Shown here piece after piece: positions 10,172 through 20,900 of a DNA stretch of 64,000 bases; within the stretch, counting starts at the first letter, position 1; each line of letters opens with the position of its first letter. The notes below the pieces were generated by a model that worked only from the letters and a program-made list of their open reading frames with translations, was not told the origin of the DNA and made no database searches. This DNA comes from Caulobacter sp. UNC279MFTsu5.1 (GTDB lineage Bacteria; Pseudomonadota; Alphaproteobacteria; Caulobacterales; Caulobacteraceae). A program made the translations under genes and the position numbers. Location: positions 1 to 64,000 of the forward strand of contig NZ_FORN01000032.1 in assembly GCF_900114015.1 (NCBI RefSeq). Direction: 5' to 3'.

Positions 10172-10789
10172 ATGGCCTTGCCGGCGATAGCTTTCTATTT
10201 GCTCGCGGTAGCGACCGTGGTGGCGGGTCTTCTCGTCGTCTCGGCCAAGAACCCCGTGCACTCGGTGCTCTTCCTGATCACCGCCTTCTTCTCGGCCGCG
10301 GGTCTCTTCGTCCTGATGGGCGCGGAGTTCCTGGCGATGCTGCTGATCGTCGTCTATGTCGGCGCGGTCGCGGTGCTGTTCCTGTTCGTCGTGATGATGC
10401 TCGACGTGGACTTCGCCGAGCTGCGGCAGGGCTTCGCCCAGTATCTGCCGATCGGCGGTCTGGTCGGGGGCATCCTGACGCTGGAGATGATCTTCGTCGC
10501 CGCGACGGTGGCCACCAACGGCGCGGCCGGCAAGAACGCCGCCCCGATGGCCTCTCCCGTCGGCGTGTCGAACACCGAGGCGATCGGCCGGGTGCTCTAC
10601 ACCGACTACATCTTCTTCTTCCAACTGGCGGGCCTGGTGCTGCTGGTGGCCATGATCGGCGCCATCGTCCTGACCCTGCGCCACAAGCCTGGCGTCAAGC
10701 GCCAGGACATCGGCAAGCAGATCGCCCGCACGCCAAAGACCGGAATGGAACTCGTGCAGATCAAGCCGGGCGAGGGGATCAGCGAATGA
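10172..10789 (+). CDS. nuoJ: NADH-quinone oxidoreductase subunit J
   Basis: ND6-type membrane subunit, five helices in 205 aa. The conserved [13 protein letters not shown] segment follows helix 1, and a Gly/Tyr-containing helix 3 ([18 protein letters not shown]) is where the pi-bulge involved in coupling occurs in known structures. The ATG at 10172 is preceded by CAGGGAGC as ribosome-binding site. The open frame runs further upstream through nuoI, but the family N-terminus begins here. The end overlaps nuoK by 4 bp. Confidence 0.95.
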   Translation: MALPAIAFYLLAVATVVAGLLVVSAKNPVHSVLFLITAFFSAAGLFVLMGAEFLAMLLIVVYVGAVAVLFLFVVMMLDVDFAELRQGFAQYLPIGGLVGGILTLEMIFVAATVATNGAAGKNAAPMASPVGVSNTEAIGRVLYTDYIFFFQLAGLVLLVAMIGAIVLTLRHKPGVKRQDIGKQIARTPKTGMELVQIKPGEGISE

Positions 10790-11091
10790 TCGGCCTGTCG
10801 CACTATCTCGTCGTCGCCGCCATCCTGTTCACGATCGGTGTCTTCGGCATCTTCGTGAACCGCAAGAACATCATCGTCATCCTGATGTCGATCGAGCTGA
10901 TCCTGCTGGCGGTGAACATCAACCTGGTGGCCTTCTCGGTCTTCCTGCACGACGTGGTGGGACAGATCTTCGCCATGTTCGTGCTGACCGTCGCCGCGGC
11001 CGAAGCGGCCGTCGGCCTGGCCATCCTGGTGACGTTCTTCCGTAACCGCGGCGACATCGCCGTCGACGACGCCAGCGTGATGAAGGGCTGA
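10786..11091 (+). CDS. nuoK: NADH-quinone oxidoreductase subunit K
   Basis: ND4L-type three-helix membrane subunit of 101 aa, the usual length. The two buried proton-path glutamates are seen in helix 2 ([11 protein letters not shown], Glu37) and helix 3 ([11 protein letters not shown], Glu73). The start overlaps nuoJ by 4 bp (ATGA). The stop lies 5 bp before the GTG of nuoL. Confidence 0.97.
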   Translation: MIGLSHYLVVAAILFTIGVFGIFVNRKNIIVILMSIELILLAVNINLVAFSVFLHDVVGQIFAMFVLTVAAAEAAVGLAILVTFFRNRGDIAVDDASVMKG

Positions 11092-11096
11092 TCGCA

Positions 11097-13184
11097 GTGC
11101 AGAGTCTCGTCACCATCCTCGTCCTCGCGCCGCTGGTCGCCGCGATCATCGCCGGCCTGTTCGGCCGTCGCATCGGCAATGTCGCCTCGCAGGCGGTCAC
11201 CACGGGCGCGCTCATCCTCAGCTGCGCCCTGGGCTGGTACACGTTCAGCCAGTGGACCTGGGGGCACATGGAGGCCTTCACGGTCAACCTGCTGCCCTTC
11301 ATCCACGTGGGGAACTTCGTCTCCAACTGGTCGGTCCGCATCGACGCCCTGTCGTGCGTGATGTTGATCGTGGTGACGACGGTCTCGGCCCTTGTGCACA
11401 TCTATTCCTGGGGCTACATGGCCGAGGACGACAGCAAGCCGCGCTTCTTCGCGTACCTGTCGCTGTTCACCTTCGCCATGCTGGCCCTGGTCACCGCCGC
11501 CGACTTCATGCAGCTGTTCTTCGGCTGGGAAGGGGTGGGCTTGGCCTCGTACCTGCTGATCGGTTTCTGGTTCAGGAAGTCGACCGCCAGCGCCGCGGCG
11601 ATCAAGGCGTTCGTCGTCAACCGCGTGGGCGACTTCGGCTTCGCCCTGGGCATCATGACCACCTACTGGGCGTTCGGCTCGATCCAGTTCGCCGAAATCT
11701 TCCCGCAGATCGCCTCGGGCGCGGCGCGCACCTGGCAGTTCGCGGGCCACACCTTCCCGCTGGTCGACATCGCCTGCTTCCTGCTGTTCATCGGCGCGAT
11801 GGGCAAGTCGGCGCAGTTCTTCCTGCACACCTGGTTGCCGGACGCCATGGAAGGCCCGACCCCGGTCTCGGCCCTGATCCACGCGGCGACCATGGTCACC
11901 GCTGGCGTCTACATGCTGTGCCTGCTGTCGCCGATGTTCGAATACGCGCCCGTCGCCAAGAACATCGTCACGGTGATCGGCGCGATCACGGCCCTGTTCG
12001 CGGCCACGGTCGGCCTGACCCAGAACGACATCAAGCGGGTGATCGCCTACTCGACCTGTTCGCAGCTGGGCTACATGTTCTTCGCGGCCGGCGTCGGCGC
12101 CTACCAGGCGGCGATGTTCCACCTGTTCACCCACGCCTTCTTCAAGGCGCTGCTGTTCCTCGGCGCCGGTTCGGTGATCCACGGCATGCACCACGAGCAG
12201 GACATGCGGAAGTACGGCGGTCTGGCCAAGCTGCTGCCCTGGACCTTCGGGGCCATGACCGTCGGCACGATCGCCATCACCGGCCTGGGCCTGCCGCCGC
12301 TGCACCTGGGCTTCGCCGGCTTCTATTCGAAGGACACCATCATCGAGGCCGCCTACGCGGCGGGCACGCACAATGGCGTGGCCATGTTCGCCTGGGTGAT
12401 CGGCGTACTGGTGGCCGGCCTGACCTCGTTCTACTCCTGGCGCCTGGCCTTCTTCACCTTCAACGGCCAGGCCCGCTGGGGCCACGACGACCATCATGCG
12501 CACGACGCTCACGGCCATGACGCGCATGCTCATGACGACCATGGCGCCGCGCACGAGACCCACGATGAGCCGCTGCCCGATGCGCACGACGACCATGGCC
12601 ACGGCCATGATCACCAGCCGCACGAAAGCCCCTGGGTGATGCGGTTCCCGCTGATCGTGCTGTCGATCGGCGCGATCTTCGCCGGCTTGGTGTTCACCGA
12701 CTTCTTCGTCGGTCACCACCAGCAGGAGTTCTGGCGCGGCGCGATCTTCAACGCCCCGACCAACCACGTGCTGCACGAGGCCCACGAAGTGGCCGAGTGG
12801 GTGAAGTGGAGCCCGCTGATCGCTTCGATCATCGGCCTGCTGATCGCGGTCTACGTCTACCTGCTCAAGGGTAACGAGCGGCTGGGCCAGAAGCTGGCCG
12901 ACCGCCAGGGCCCGCTGTACGTGTTCTTCTACAACAAGTGGTTCTTCGACGAGCTGTACGCCGCCACATTCGTGCGCGCGGCCAAGTTCCTCGGCGACCT
13001 GTTCTGGAAGGGCGGCGACCAGAAGCTGATCGACGGCTTCGGACCTGACGGCGTCAGCGCCGTCAGCTACGAAGTCGGCCGCCGGACCGGCAAGCTGCAG
13101 TCCGGCTACCTGTACCACTACGCCTTCGTCATGCTGCTCGGCGTCGCCGGCCTGCTGACGTTCGCCCTTTACGCATTCCGTTGA
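11097..13184 (+). CDS. nuoL: NADH-quinone oxidoreductase subunit L, with His-rich insert
   Basis: ND5-type antiporter-like proton-pump subunit at the distal end of complex I, with the long lateral helix at its C-terminus. 695 aa is rather long for the family (about 610-660). The extra length is explained by an extremely His/Asp-rich hydrophilic loop at residues 463-509 (17 His in 47 residues) between two membrane helices. Core motifs are present: [13 protein letters not shown] and [21 protein letters not shown] (lysine/histidine proton path). The start is GTG. No frameshift. Confidence 0.97.
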   Translation: MQSLVTILVLAPLVAAIIAGLFGRRIGNVASQAVTTGALILSCALGWYTFSQWTWGHMEAFTVNLLPFIHVGNFVSNWSVRIDALSCVMLIVVTTVSALVHIYSWGYMAEDDSKPRFFAYLSLFTFAMLALVTAADFMQLFFGWEGVGLASYLLIGFWFRKSTASAAAIKAFVVNRVGDFGFALGIMTTYWAFGSIQFAEIFPQIASGAARTWQFAGHTFPLVDIACFLLFIGAMGKSAQFFLHTWLPDAMEGPTPVSALIHAATMVTAGVYMLCLLSPMFEYAPVAKNIVTVIGAITALFAATVGLTQNDIKRVIAYSTCSQLGYMFFAAGVGAYQAAMFHLFTHAFFKALLFLGAGSVIHGMHHEQDMRKYGGLAKLLPWTFGAMTVGTIAITGLGLPPLHLGFAGFYSKDTIIEAAYAAGTHNGVAMFAWVIGVLVAGLTSFYSWRLAFFTFNGQARWGHDDHHAHDAHGHDAHAHDDHGAAHETHDEPLPDAHDDHGHGHDHQPHESPWVMRFPLIVLSIGAIFAGLVFTDFFVGHHQQEFWRGAIFNAPTNHVLHEAHEVAEWVKWSPLIASIIGLLIAVYVYLLKGNERLGQKLADRQGPLYVFFYNKWFFDELYAATFVRAAKFLGDLFWKGGDQKLIDGFGPDGVSAVSYEVGRRTGKLQSGYLYHYAFVMLLGVAGLLTFALYAFR

Positions 13185-13194
13185 GGACGGATCG

Positions 13195-14679
13195 ATGACC
13201 GGCCTGCTTAGCCTCACCACCTTCGCCCCGCTCGTCGGCGTGGTCCTGCTGCTGGGCGCGCGCGCCCTGCACGGCGACAGCGCCAGGACGGACGCCCTGG
13301 CCAAGTGGATCGCCCTGGCGACCACCCTGGTCACCTTCGCCCTGTCGGTCGTGCTGGTCGCCCAGTTCGACGCCAAGAACCCCGGCTTCCAGTTCGTGGA
13401 AGACTTCAACTGGTTCGCGGGCCTGCACTACCGCATGGGCGTCGACGGGATCTCGATCCTGTTCGTGCTGCTGACCACGTTTCTGCTGCCTATCTGCATC
13501 ATCGCCGGCTGGAAGTCGGTCGAGAAGCGCGTGGTCGAATACCTGATCTGCTTCCTGGTCCTCGAGACCCTGGTGATCGGCGTATTCTGCGCCCTGGACC
13601 TGATCCTGTTCTACCTCTTCTTCGAGGGCGGCCTGGTTCCGATGTTCCTGATCATCGGCATCTGGGGCGGCAAGCGCCGGGTCTACGCGGCCTACAAGTT
13701 CTTCCTCTACACGCTGCTCGGCTCGGTGCTGATGCTGGCGGCCATCCTGTCGATGATCGCCATCGCCCACACCTCGTCGATCCCGGCGCTGATGAGCTTC
13801 AAGTTCGCCCCGTGGCTGCAGACCTGGCTGTGGCTGGCCTTTTTCGCCAGCTTCGCGGTCAAGATGCCGATGTGGCCGGTGCACACCTGGCTGCCCGACG
13901 CCCACGTCGAAGCCCCGACGGCCGGTTCGGTGATCCTGGCGGGCATCCTGCTGAAGCTCGGCGGCTATGGCTTCATGCGCTTCAGCCTGCCGATGTTCCC
14001 CAACGCCTCGGAACTGTTCCAGCCGCTAGTGTTCGCGATGTCGGCCATCGCTATCGTCTACACTTCGCTGGTCGCCTTCCGTCAGACCGACATCAAGAAG
14101 CTGATCGCCTATTCGTCGGTCGCGCACATGGGCTTCGTGACCATGGGCATCTTCTCGGGCAACACCGCGGGCGAGCAGGGCGCTCTGTTCCAGATGCTGA
14201 GCCACGGCCTGATCTCGGGCGCGCTCTTCCTCTGCGTCGGCGTGGTCTATGACCGCATGCACACCCGCGAGATCGCCTTCTACGGCGGCCTCACCAACCG
14301 CATGCCCTGGTACGCGGCCGTCTTCATGCTCTTCACCATGGGCAACGTCGGCCTGCCGGGCACCTCGGGCTTCGTCGGCGAAATCCTGACCATGACGGGG
14401 ACCTACAAGGCCTCGACCTGGACGGCCCTGTTCGCCGCCACGGGCGTGATCTTCTCGGCCATGTACGCCCTGACGCTGTACCGCCGCGTGATGTTCGGCG
14501 AGATCGTCAATCCCGAGCTCAAGACCATCACCGACCTCGACAAGCGCGAGATCCTGATCTTCGCCCCGCTGATCATTGGCACCCTGGTGCTCGGCGTTTA
14601 TCCCAATCTTGTGTTCAACCTGACCGCGTCGTCCGTCGACGGGCTCGTCGGCGCCTGGCGCGCCGCCGTGGGCGGGTGA
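13195..14679 (+). CDS. nuoM: NADH-quinone oxidoreductase subunit M
   Basis: ND4-type antiporter-like proton-pump subunit, 494 aa with 13-14 membrane helices. The characteristic [20 protein letters not shown] segment and SSVAHMGFV are present, including the Lys and Glu residues expected for the half-channels ([10 protein letters not shown] with Glu in helix 5). It lies 10 bp after nuoL. Its last bases overlap a possible GTG start for nuoN. Confidence 0.97.
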   Translation: MTGLLSLTTFAPLVGVVLLLGARALHGDSARTDALAKWIALATTLVTFALSVVLVAQFDAKNPGFQFVEDFNWFAGLHYRMGVDGISILFVLLTTFLLPICIIAGWKSVEKRVVEYLICFLVLETLVIGVFCALDLILFYLFFEGGLVPMFLIIGIWGGKRRVYAAYKFFLYTLLGSVLMLAAILSMIAIAHTSSIPALMSFKFAPWLQTWLWLAFFASFAVKMPMWPVHTWLPDAHVEAPTAGSVILAGILLKLGGYGFMRFSLPMFPNASELFQPLVFAMSAIAIVYTSLVAFRQTDIKKLIAYSSVAHMGFVTMGIFSGNTAGEQGALFQMLSHGLISGALFLCVGVVYDRMHTREIAFYGGLTNRMPWYAAVFMLFTMGNVGLPGTSGFVGEILTMTGTYKASTWTALFAATGVIFSAMYALTLYRRVMFGEIVNPELKTITDLDKREILIFAPLIIGTLVLGVYPNLVFNLTASSVDGLVGAWRAAVGG

Positions 14680-14687
14680 GGGACCCC

Positions 14688-16127
14688 ATGACGTTCGCCG
14701 CCAACTTCTCCCTCGTTCTTCCCGAAGTCATCCTCGGGGCCTCGGCCCTGGTGTTGCTGGTCTGGGGCGCGTTCCACGGCAAGGTGACCCCGCTGTACAC
14801 CGGCGCGGCCGTCCTGGCCCTGCTGGCCGCGGCCGCGGCCGCCGTGGTTGGACCGCACGGCCACGCCTTCAACGGCGTCTACGCCGCCGACGCCGCCGCC
14901 ACCTACGCCAAGGTGGCGATCTACGGCTTCAGCGCCCTGGCCATCGTGCTGGGCGACCGCTGGCTGGCCGCCCGCGGCGACCAGAAGTTCGAATACGCCG
15001 TGCTGGTGGTCCTGTCGGCGCTGGGCATGGGCGTCACCGCCTCGGCCGGCGACCTGATCAGCCTCTATGTCGGCGTCGAGCTGCAGTCGCTGGCCCTGTA
15101 TGTCCTGGCCGCCTTCCGCCGCGACGACGCCAAGTCGTCGGAGGCGGGCCTGAAGTACTTCGTGCTGGGCGCGCTGTCATCGGGCCTGCTGCTGTACGGC
15201 GCTTCGCTGATCTACGGCTTCGCCGGCTCGACCCGCTTCGAGGACATCGCCGCCGCGGCCCACGGCACGCACGGCGTGGGCCTGCTGTTCGGCCTGGTGT
15301 TCCTGCTGTGCGGCCTGGCGTTCAAGGTTTCGGCCGCGCCCTTCCACATGTGGACGCCGGACGTCTACGAAGGCGCCCCGACCCCGGTCGTCGGTTTCTT
15401 CGCCGCCGCGCCCAAGCTGGCGGCCATGATGATGTTCGCCCGCGTGCTGGGCGACGCCTTCCCGGACTCGGTGGCCCAGTGGCGCCAGATCCTGGTCATC
15501 ACCTCGCTGGCCTCGGTCTTCGTCGGCGCCTTCGCCGGCCTGGCCCAGAACAACCTCAAGCGCCTGTGGGCCTACAGCTCGATCGCCAATGTCGGCTACG
15601 CCCTGCTGGGCGTGGCGACCGGCGGCGAGACTGGCCTGCACTCGATGCTGCTGTTCATGACCCTGTACATGGTCGACGTCACCGGCTTCTTCGCCTGTCT
15701 CCAGGCCCTGTCGCGCGACGGCAAGCCCATGGAGACCATCGAGGACATGGCCGGCCTGGTGAAGCACCGTCCGGGCGTCGCCGTGGCCATGACCGCGTTC
15801 TCGCTGTCGGCCCTGGGCATGCCGCCGTTCTCGGGCTTCTGGGCCAAGTTCTACGTCTTCGGCGCGGCCATGGGCTCGGGCGACGTGCTGCTGCAGTGGG
15901 CGGCGGTTCTGGGCCTGGTTGGCAGCGTGGTCGCGGCGTTCTACTATCTGCGCCTGATCAAGGCGATGTGGTTCGACGCGGCCGAAGGCGGGGTGGACAA
16001 GCCGCAACCGATCGCCCGCGCGGTCGGCTTCGTGGCCGCCGCCTTCTCGTTCCCGGTCGTGCTGGTCGCGCTGATCTGGCTCGACCCGGCGGCCCGGGCC
16101 GCCGCGGCGGCCTTTGGCCACGCGTGA
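14688..16127 (+). CDS. nuoN: NADH-quinone oxidoreductase subunit N
   Basis: ND2-type antiporter-like subunit and last gene of the operon; 479 aa from the ATG at 14688. That ATG is preferred because GAGGGA lies 5 bp upstream as a ribosome-binding site. A GTG at 14676 would overlap the nuoM stop and add four residues. Family motifs are FKVSAAPFHMWTPDVYEGAPTPV and YSSIANVGYALLG. A Gly/Ala-rich C-terminal helix ends the protein. birA begins inside its last codons. Confidence 0.95.
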   Translation: MTFAANFSLVLPEVILGASALVLLVWGAFHGKVTPLYTGAAVLALLAAAAAAVVGPHGHAFNGVYAADAAATYAKVAIYGFSALAIVLGDRWLAARGDQKFEYAVLVVLSALGMGVTASAGDLISLYVGVELQSLALYVLAAFRRDDAKSSEAGLKYFVLGALSSGLLLYGASLIYGFAGSTRFEDIAAAAHGTHGVGLLFGLVFLLCGLAFKVSAAPFHMWTPDVYEGAPTPVVGFFAAAPKLAAMMMFARVLGDAFPDSVAQWRQILVITSLASVFVGAFAGLAQNNLKRLWAYSSIANVGYALLGVATGGETGLHSMLLFMTLYMVDVTGFFACLQALSRDGKPMETIEDMAGLVKHRPGVAVAMTAFSLSALGMPPFSGFWAKFYVFGAAMGSGDVLLQWAAVLGLVGSVVAAFYYLRLIKAMWFDAAEGGVDKPQPIARAVGFVAAAFSFPVVLVALIWLDPAARAAAAAFGHA

Positions 16128-16905
16128 GGTGACGGGCCCCGGCCCGACGCTTAAGGGCCCGAGTTTTAAAGGGCCGCCCGTCGTCGTCCTGGACGAGATC
16201 GACTCGACCAACGCCGAGGCCCGTCGCCGCGCGGAAGCGGGGGAGGCGGGCCCGGTCTGGATCGTCGGCCTGCGCCAGACCGCCGGCCGGGGCCGACGCG
16301 GCCGCGCCTGGGAGACCGGGGTCGGCAACCTGGCCGCCACCCTGCTGTTCAGCACCGACAAGCCGCCGGCCGAGGCCGCCCAGGTGTCGTTCGTCGCCGC
16401 CCTGGCCGTCGCCGATCTGCTGGCGGCCTACGTGCCCGCCAGCCTGGTCAGCCTCAAATGGCCCAACGACCCGCTGCTGGGCGGGCTGAAGGTCAGCGGC
16501 ATTCTCGTCGAGTCCGGGACCCGGCCGACCGGCGGCCTGTGGATCGCCGTCGGGGTGGGCGTCAACCTGGCTCGCAAGCCGATCGACAGCGAACGCCCGG
16601 CCACCGCCCTGAGCACCTATCGCGACGCCCCGCCGCCGTCGCCGGTCGAGGCGATCGAGGTCCTGGCCGCCGCCTTCGCGCGCTGGGAGGACGTCTGGCT
16701 GCGCCTGGGCTTCCCCGCCATCGCCGACGCCTGGACGGCTCGGGCCCACGGCCTGGGCGAGCCGTGCGTCGCCCGTCTGGGAACCGAAACCCTGGAGGGG
16801 ATCGCGGAAGGGCTGGACGGCGACGGCGCTCTGCGTCTTCGTCTGGCCGACGGCCAACTTCGGCGGGTCACCGCCGGCGACGTCTTTTTCGGAGGGGCCT
16901 CCTGA
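16114..16905 (+). CDS. birA: Biotin--[acetyl-CoA-carboxylase] ligase (no HTH domain)
   Basis: Attaches biotin, via biotinyl-AMP, to the carrier subunit of biotin-dependent carboxylases. The 263-aa protein has the adenylate/biotin site GRGRRGRAW (58-66), KWPND (115-119) and the LKVSGILVE segment with the conserved Lys126, then a C-terminal SH3-like domain. There is no N-terminal helix-turn-helix, so it is a monofunctional ligase and not a bio-operon repressor. The frame opens with TTG at 16114, overlapping nuoN; a GTG at 16129, giving 258 aa, is an equally plausible start. It overlaps coaX by 1 bp. The nuo-birA-coaX-rnj order is common in alphaproteobacteria. Confidence 0.92.
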   Translation: MATREVTGPGPTLKGPSFKGPPVVVLDEIDSTNAEARRRAEAGEAGPVWIVGLRQTAGRGRRGRAWETGVGNLAATLLFSTDKPPAEAAQVSFVAALAVADLLAAYVPASLVSLKWPNDPLLGGLKVSGILVESGTRPTGGLWIAVGVGVNLARKPIDSERPATALSTYRDAPPPSPVEAIEVLAAAFARWEDVWLRLGFPAIADAWTARAHGLGEPCVARLGTETLEGIAEGLDGDGALRLRLADGQLRRVTAGDVFFGGAS

Positions 16906-17687
16906 TGCTGCTGGCCATCGAACAGGGCAACACCAACACCCTCTTCGCCATCCACGACGGCGAGGCCTGGATCGCCCAGTGGCGCGCCGCCACCGAGAGC
17001 ACGCGCACGGCCGACGAATACGTGGTCTGGCTGTCGCAACTGCTGTCGATGCAGGGCCTGGGCTTCCGGGCCATCGACTCGGTGATCATCTCCAGCGTCG
17101 TGCCGCAGTCGATCTTCAACCTGCGCAACCTGTCGCGCCGCTATTTCGGCGTCGAGCCGCTGGTGATCGGCGAGAACGCCAAGCTGGGCGTCGATGTGCG
17201 GATCGACAAGCCGTCCGAGGCCGGGGCCGACCGCCTGGTCAACGCCGTGGGCGCGCACATGGTCTATCCCGGCCCGCTGATCGTCATCGACAGCGGCACC
17301 GCCACCACCTTCGACATCGTCGGCGCCGACGGGGCGTTCGAGGGCGGCATCATCGCACCCGGCATCAACCTGTCCATGCAGGCTCTGCACGAGGCCGCCG
17401 CCAAGCTGCCTCGCATCGCCATCCAGCGGCCTGCCGGCAACCGCGTGGTCGGGACCGACACCGTCAGCGCCATGCAGTCGGGCGTGTTTTGGGGCTATAT
17501 TTCGCTGATCGAGGGCCTGGTGGCCCGCATCAAGGCCGAACGCGCCGAACCCATGACCGTGGTCGCCACCGGCGGCGTCGCCTCGCTGTTCGAGGGCGCC
17601 ACCGACAGCATCGACCACTTCGATTCAGATCTGACCATCCGTGGTCTCCTCGAAATTCATCGCCGTAACACCCATCTAGAGACCTAA
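16905..17687 (+). CDS. coaX: Type III pantothenate kinase
   Basis: First step of coenzyme A synthesis: phosphorylates pantothenate with ATP. The 260-aa protein belongs to the ASKHA fold. The N-terminal phosphate motif [21 protein letters not shown] (near residue 107) and [12 protein letters not shown] (near 126) are all present. Type III enzymes are not inhibited by CoA and need a monovalent cation; this is family knowledge. The ATG overlaps the birA stop, and its own stop overlaps the rnj ATG (TAATG), so the three genes are likely co-translated. Confidence 0.95.
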   Translation: MLLAIEQGNTNTLFAIHDGEAWIAQWRAATESTRTADEYVVWLSQLLSMQGLGFRAIDSVIISSVVPQSIFNLRNLSRRYFGVEPLVIGENAKLGVDVRIDKPSEAGADRLVNAVGAHMVYPGPLIVIDSGTATTFDIVGADGAFEGGIIAPGINLSMQALHEAAAKLPRIAIQRPAGNRVVGTDTVSAMQSGVFWGYISLIEGLVARIKAERAEPMTVVATGGVASLFEGATDSIDHFDSDLTIRGLLEIHRRNTHLET

Positions 17688-19381
17688 TGACCAAATATAC
17701 CGACAAGCCTTCCCCCGAGGACGAGCTCGTCTTCCTGCCCCTGGGCGGGTCGAACGAGATCGGCATGAACTTCAATCTCTACGGCTTCGGCCCGGCCGAC
17801 GACCGCAAATGGATCGTCGTCGACCTGGGCGTGACGTTCGGCGACCAGACGACGCCCGGCGTCGAGATCATCCTGCCCGATCCCGAATTCATCGAGGCCT
17901 ATGCCGACGACATCCTCGGCATTGTCTTGACCCATGCCCACGAGGATCATCTGGGCGCCGTGCACTGGCTGTGGCCGCGCCTGAAGGCGCCGGTGTTCGC
18001 CACGCCGTTCACCGCCTTCCTGCTGCGCGAGAAACTGCGCGACGCCGGCCTGCTGGGCGAGGTGTCGATCACCGAGATCCCGCTGAGCGGCAGCTTTGAC
18101 CTGGGGCCGTTCCACCTGGAAATGGTGACCCTGACCCACTCGATCCCCGAGCCGAACGGCCTGGCGATCAAGACCCCGCTGGGCACGATCCTGCACACCG
18201 GCGACTGGAAGATCGATCCCGATCCCCAGCTGGGCGGCCCCACCGACATCGACGCCATCCGCAAGCTGGGCGACGAGGGCGTGCTGGCCATGGTGTGCGA
18301 CAGCACCAACGTCTTCGTCGACGGCGAGGCCGGCTCGGAAGCCGGCGTGCGCGAGGCGATGAACAAGCTGATCGCCGGCCTGACCGGCAAGATCGCCGTG
18401 GCCTGCTTCGCCTCGAACGTGGCCCGGATGGACACCGTGATCCGCGCCGCCCAGGCCGCCGGCCGCAAGGTCTGCCTGGCCGGCCGCTCGATGCACCGGA
18501 TGAGCGCCGCCGCCCGCCATGTCGGCCTGCTGGAGGGCCTGGAGCCCTTCATCACCGACGACCAGGCCAAGTACCTACCCGAGAACGAGGTCTTGTTCCT
18601 GTGCACCGGCAGCCAGGGCGAGGCCCGAGCGGCCCTGGCCCGGATCGCCGAGGGAACCCACCCGCACGTCAAGCTCTCGCAGGGCGACCACGTGATCTTC
18701 AGCTCGCGGGTGATCCCGGGCAATGAGATCCCGATCCGCAACCTGCAGAACAAGCTGGCCGACCGCGGCGTGCGCCTGCACACCGAGCGCGACACCCCCG
18801 GCATCCACGTCAGCGGCCACCCGTGCCGCGACGAACTCAAGCAGATGTACCAGTGGGCCCGGCCCACGATCGCGGTGCCGACCCATGGCGAGCGCCGCCA
18901 CCTGATCGAGCACGCCGCCTTCGCCAAGGACCTGCAGGTGCCGCACGCGGTCAGCCCGCGCAACGGCGACATGGTGCTGCTGGCCCCCGGCCATCCCCAG
19001 ATCATCGACGAGGTCCCGTCGGGCCGCCTCTATGTCGACGGCGGGGTGGTGACGCCCGAGAACGGCGAGGCCCTGCGCGAGCGCCGCCATGCGGCGTTCA
19101 ACGGCATGCTGGCCGTTTCGGTCGTGCTGGACGGCCGCAACAAGATCGTCTCCGGCCCGCAGGTCCGCGGCCTGGGCCTGGCCGGCGACGCCGAATATCC
19201 GCTGGACGACGCGTTGGATGATCTGGCGGAAGAGGCCGAGACCGCCTTCAAGCGCCTGAGCGGCGACCAGTGCGAGATCGACGAGGCTATCGAGAGCGCG
19301 CTCTCGAAGGCCGTGAAGAAGGCCGCCTTCCGCATCTGGGAACGCAAGCCCGTGGTCGAGACCACGGTCCTGCGGATCTGA
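17687..19381 (+). CDS. rnj: Ribonuclease J
   Basis: Metallo-beta-lactamase/beta-CASP ribonuclease with 5'-exonuclease and endonuclease activity, used for RNA maturation and decay in alphaproteobacteria. It has 564 aa, the usual length. The zinc-binding HAHEDH is at 83-88; later motifs include HTGDWKID, the beta-CASP segment CFASNVARM and STRVIPGNE-like SSRVIPGNEIPI, with PTHGERRH near 400. It is coupled to coaX by a 1-bp overlap and followed after 7 bp by a rhomboid protease gene. Confidence 0.95.
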   Translation: MTKYTDKPSPEDELVFLPLGGSNEIGMNFNLYGFGPADDRKWIVVDLGVTFGDQTTPGVEIILPDPEFIEAYADDILGIVLTHAHEDHLGAVHWLWPRLKAPVFATPFTAFLLREKLRDAGLLGEVSITEIPLSGSFDLGPFHLEMVTLTHSIPEPNGLAIKTPLGTILHTGDWKIDPDPQLGGPTDIDAIRKLGDEGVLAMVCDSTNVFVDGEAGSEAGVREAMNKLIAGLTGKIAVACFASNVARMDTVIRAAQAAGRKVCLAGRSMHRMSAAARHVGLLEGLEPFITDDQAKYLPENEVLFLCTGSQGEARAALARIAEGTHPHVKLSQGDHVIFSSRVIPGNEIPIRNLQNKLADRGVRLHTERDTPGIHVSGHPCRDELKQMYQWARPTIAVPTHGERRHLIEHAAFAKDLQVPHAVSPRNGDMVLLAPGHPQIIDEVPSGRLYVDGGVVTPENGEALRERRHAAFNGMLAVSVVLDGRNKIVSGPQVRGLGLAGDAEYPLDDALDDLAEEAETAFKRLSGDQCEIDEAIESALSKAVKKAAFRIWERKPVVETTVLRI

Positions 19382-19388
19382 CATTCCC

Positions 19389-20096
19389 ATGGACGAGACC
19401 ACGCGGCCGATAGAGCCCACGCCCGAGCCCGGCTGGCGGCGGACCCTGCGTCTGCTGACCGGTCCGGCCTGGGCGCTGGGCGCGCTGACCCTCGTCCTCT
19501 GGATCGTCTCCGGCGTCCAGTTCCTGGCCAAGACCCAAGGCTGGGAGGAGGCCATGTTCGCCCTTGGCAGCCTCTATCCGCCGTATTTCCGGCAGGGGTT
19601 CTTGTGGACGCCACTGACGCACATCTTCCTGCACGGCGGTCTGCTGCACATCTTCATGAACACCACCGCCCTGGTCAGCCTGGGACCGGCCATCGCCGTG
19701 CGCCTGGGGAGCGACCTGAAGGGCGGCCTATTGTTCTGGGCGTTCTTCCTGATCTGCGGCGTGGCGGGCGGGCTGCTGTTCCTGGGCCTCCACTGGAACG
19801 CCGAGGTCTCGGCCGTCGGCGCTTCCGGCGCGATCTGCGGCCTGTGGGGCGCGGTGGCGCGACTGACCGAGAACGGCGAGCTGGCGCCGGTCTTCTCACG
19901 CCAGGTCGGCAAGCAGACATGGTCGTTCGTCGTCATGAACCTGGTGCTGATCGCCATCGGCTTCGGCATCGGCAGGGCGTCGGGGGAGGGCGGTCTGATG
20001 ATCGCCTGGGAATGCCACGTCGGCGGCTTTATCGCCGGGCTGTTCCTGGTCGAGATGTTTCCGGCGCGGTACTGGTGGCTTCGCCAGCCGAGGTGA
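19389..20096 (+). CDS. Rhomboid family intramembrane serine protease
   Basis: A 235-aa membrane protein with about six helices. The catalytic dyad is visible: Ser146 in GASGAICGLWG and His210 in WECHVGGFIAGL. His87 and Asn91 in HIFMNTTAL form the oxyanion-side motif, and the L1-loop WTPLTHIFLHGG precedes it. Such proteases cleave single-span membrane proteins inside the bilayer; the substrate cannot be read from sequence. The first 25 residues are cytosolic and Pro rich. It probably ends the nuoN-birA-coaX-rnj co-directional run. Confidence 0.9.
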   Translation: MDETTRPIEPTPEPGWRRTLRLLTGPAWALGALTLVLWIVSGVQFLAKTQGWEEAMFALGSLYPPYFRQGFLWTPLTHIFLHGGLLHIFMNTTALVSLGPAIAVRLGSDLKGGLLFWAFFLICGVAGGLLFLGLHWNAEVSAVGASGAICGLWGAVARLTENGELAPVFSRQVGKQTWSFVVMNLVLIAIGFGIGRASGEGGLMIAWECHVGGFIAGLFLVEMFPARYWWLRQPR

Positions 20097-20223
20097 GCTG
20101 GCCGGTGTGATCGGCGCGATCACGCCTTCGAAACGCCTCGCCGTGGCCGCATGAAGTCGTCTATAGGCTCGACAAATGACGAGAGAGGCTCGCACCCTCA
20201 TCCCGCAGGACGGACGAACGCTC

Positions 20224-20640
20224 ATGATCGGCAAGCTCAACCACGTCGGCGTCGCCACCCCTTCCATCGACGAGTCGCTGAAGATGTATCGCGACCTGCT
20301 GGGGGCGACCTCGCACACCGACAAGTGGGCCATGCCCGAGCAGGGCGTGTGGGTCTGCTTCGTCAACCTGCCCAACAGCCAGATCGAGCTGATCGAACCC
20401 TATGGCGAGGCCTCGCCGATCCACGGCTTCCTGGCCAAGAACCCCCGGGGCGGCCAGCATCACATCTGCTTCGAGGTGGAGAACATCTACGAAGCCCGCG
20501 ACAGCCTGGTCGCCAAGGGCGCCACCGTGCTGGGCGAGCCGCGGATCGGCGCCCATGGCACGCTGATCATCTTCGTTCACCCCAAGGACATGGGCGGCAT
20601 GCTTGTCGAGCTCATGGAAACCCCCAAGGATTCCCACTGA
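20224..20640 (+). CDS. mce: Methylmalonyl-CoA epimerase
   Basis: Glyoxalase-fold (VOC) enzyme that interconverts (2S)- and (2R)-methylmalonyl-CoA in propionyl-CoA breakdown. The 138-aa core MIGKLNHVGVATPSIDES starts at the ATG at 20224. The frame is open from 20176, but the extra 16 residues lie outside the family. Metal ligands of the family fit His in LNHVGVA, His in QHHICFEV and Glu in MLVELMETPK. The stop overlaps the ATG of the DUF1467 gene by 1 bp, an arrangement widely conserved in alphaproteobacteria. Confidence 0.93.
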   Translation: MIGKLNHVGVATPSIDESLKMYRDLLGATSHTDKWAMPEQGVWVCFVNLPNSQIELIEPYGEASPIHGFLAKNPRGGQHHICFEVENIYEARDSLVAKGATVLGEPRIGAHGTLIIFVHPKDMGGMLVELMETPKDSH

Positions 20641-20900
20641 TGGGTCCCGTCACCTGCATCGCCGTCTATCTGACCATCTGGTGGACCACGCTGTTCGCCG
20701 TGCTGCCGCTGGGCAACCGCACCTTCAAGGAGATGGGGATCGAGCCGCCGCCGGGCGCGGATCCGGGCGCGCCGGTCAATCCGAACCTCAAGCGCAAGTT
20801 CTTCACCACCACCTGGGTCTCCGCCCTGGTGATGGCCGGGCTGCTGCTGACCATCCATTTCCACCTGATCGACCTGCCGGCGCTGCCCGCCACCTATTGA
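20640..20900 (+). CDS. DUF1467 family small membrane protein
   Basis: An 86-aa protein with two membrane helices (about 4-22 and 58-78) separated by a Pro-rich loop (EPPPGADPGAPVNPNLKRK). The pattern fits DUF1467, an alphaproteobacterial family usually found directly downstream of methylmalonyl-CoA epimerase and upstream of proS, as here. The function is unknown. The start is coupled to mce by an ATG overlapping its stop. Confidence 0.85.
   Translation: MGPVTCIAVYLTIWWTTLFAVLPLGNRTFKEMGIEPPPGADPGAPVNPNLKRKFFTTTWVSALVMAGLLLTIHFHLIDLPALPATY

Noticed and set aside
12483..12623. His-rich block in nuoL considered as a frameshift or inserted element
   Set aside because: The frame stays open and both flanks keep NuoL helices in register, with no target-site duplication; it is a genuine loop.
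10803..13409. An 868-codon minus-strand open frame opposite nuoK-nuoL-nuoM
   Set aside because: Composition is the reverse image of hydrophobic membrane-protein codons (rich in Arg, Asp, Glu, Gln, His); not coding.
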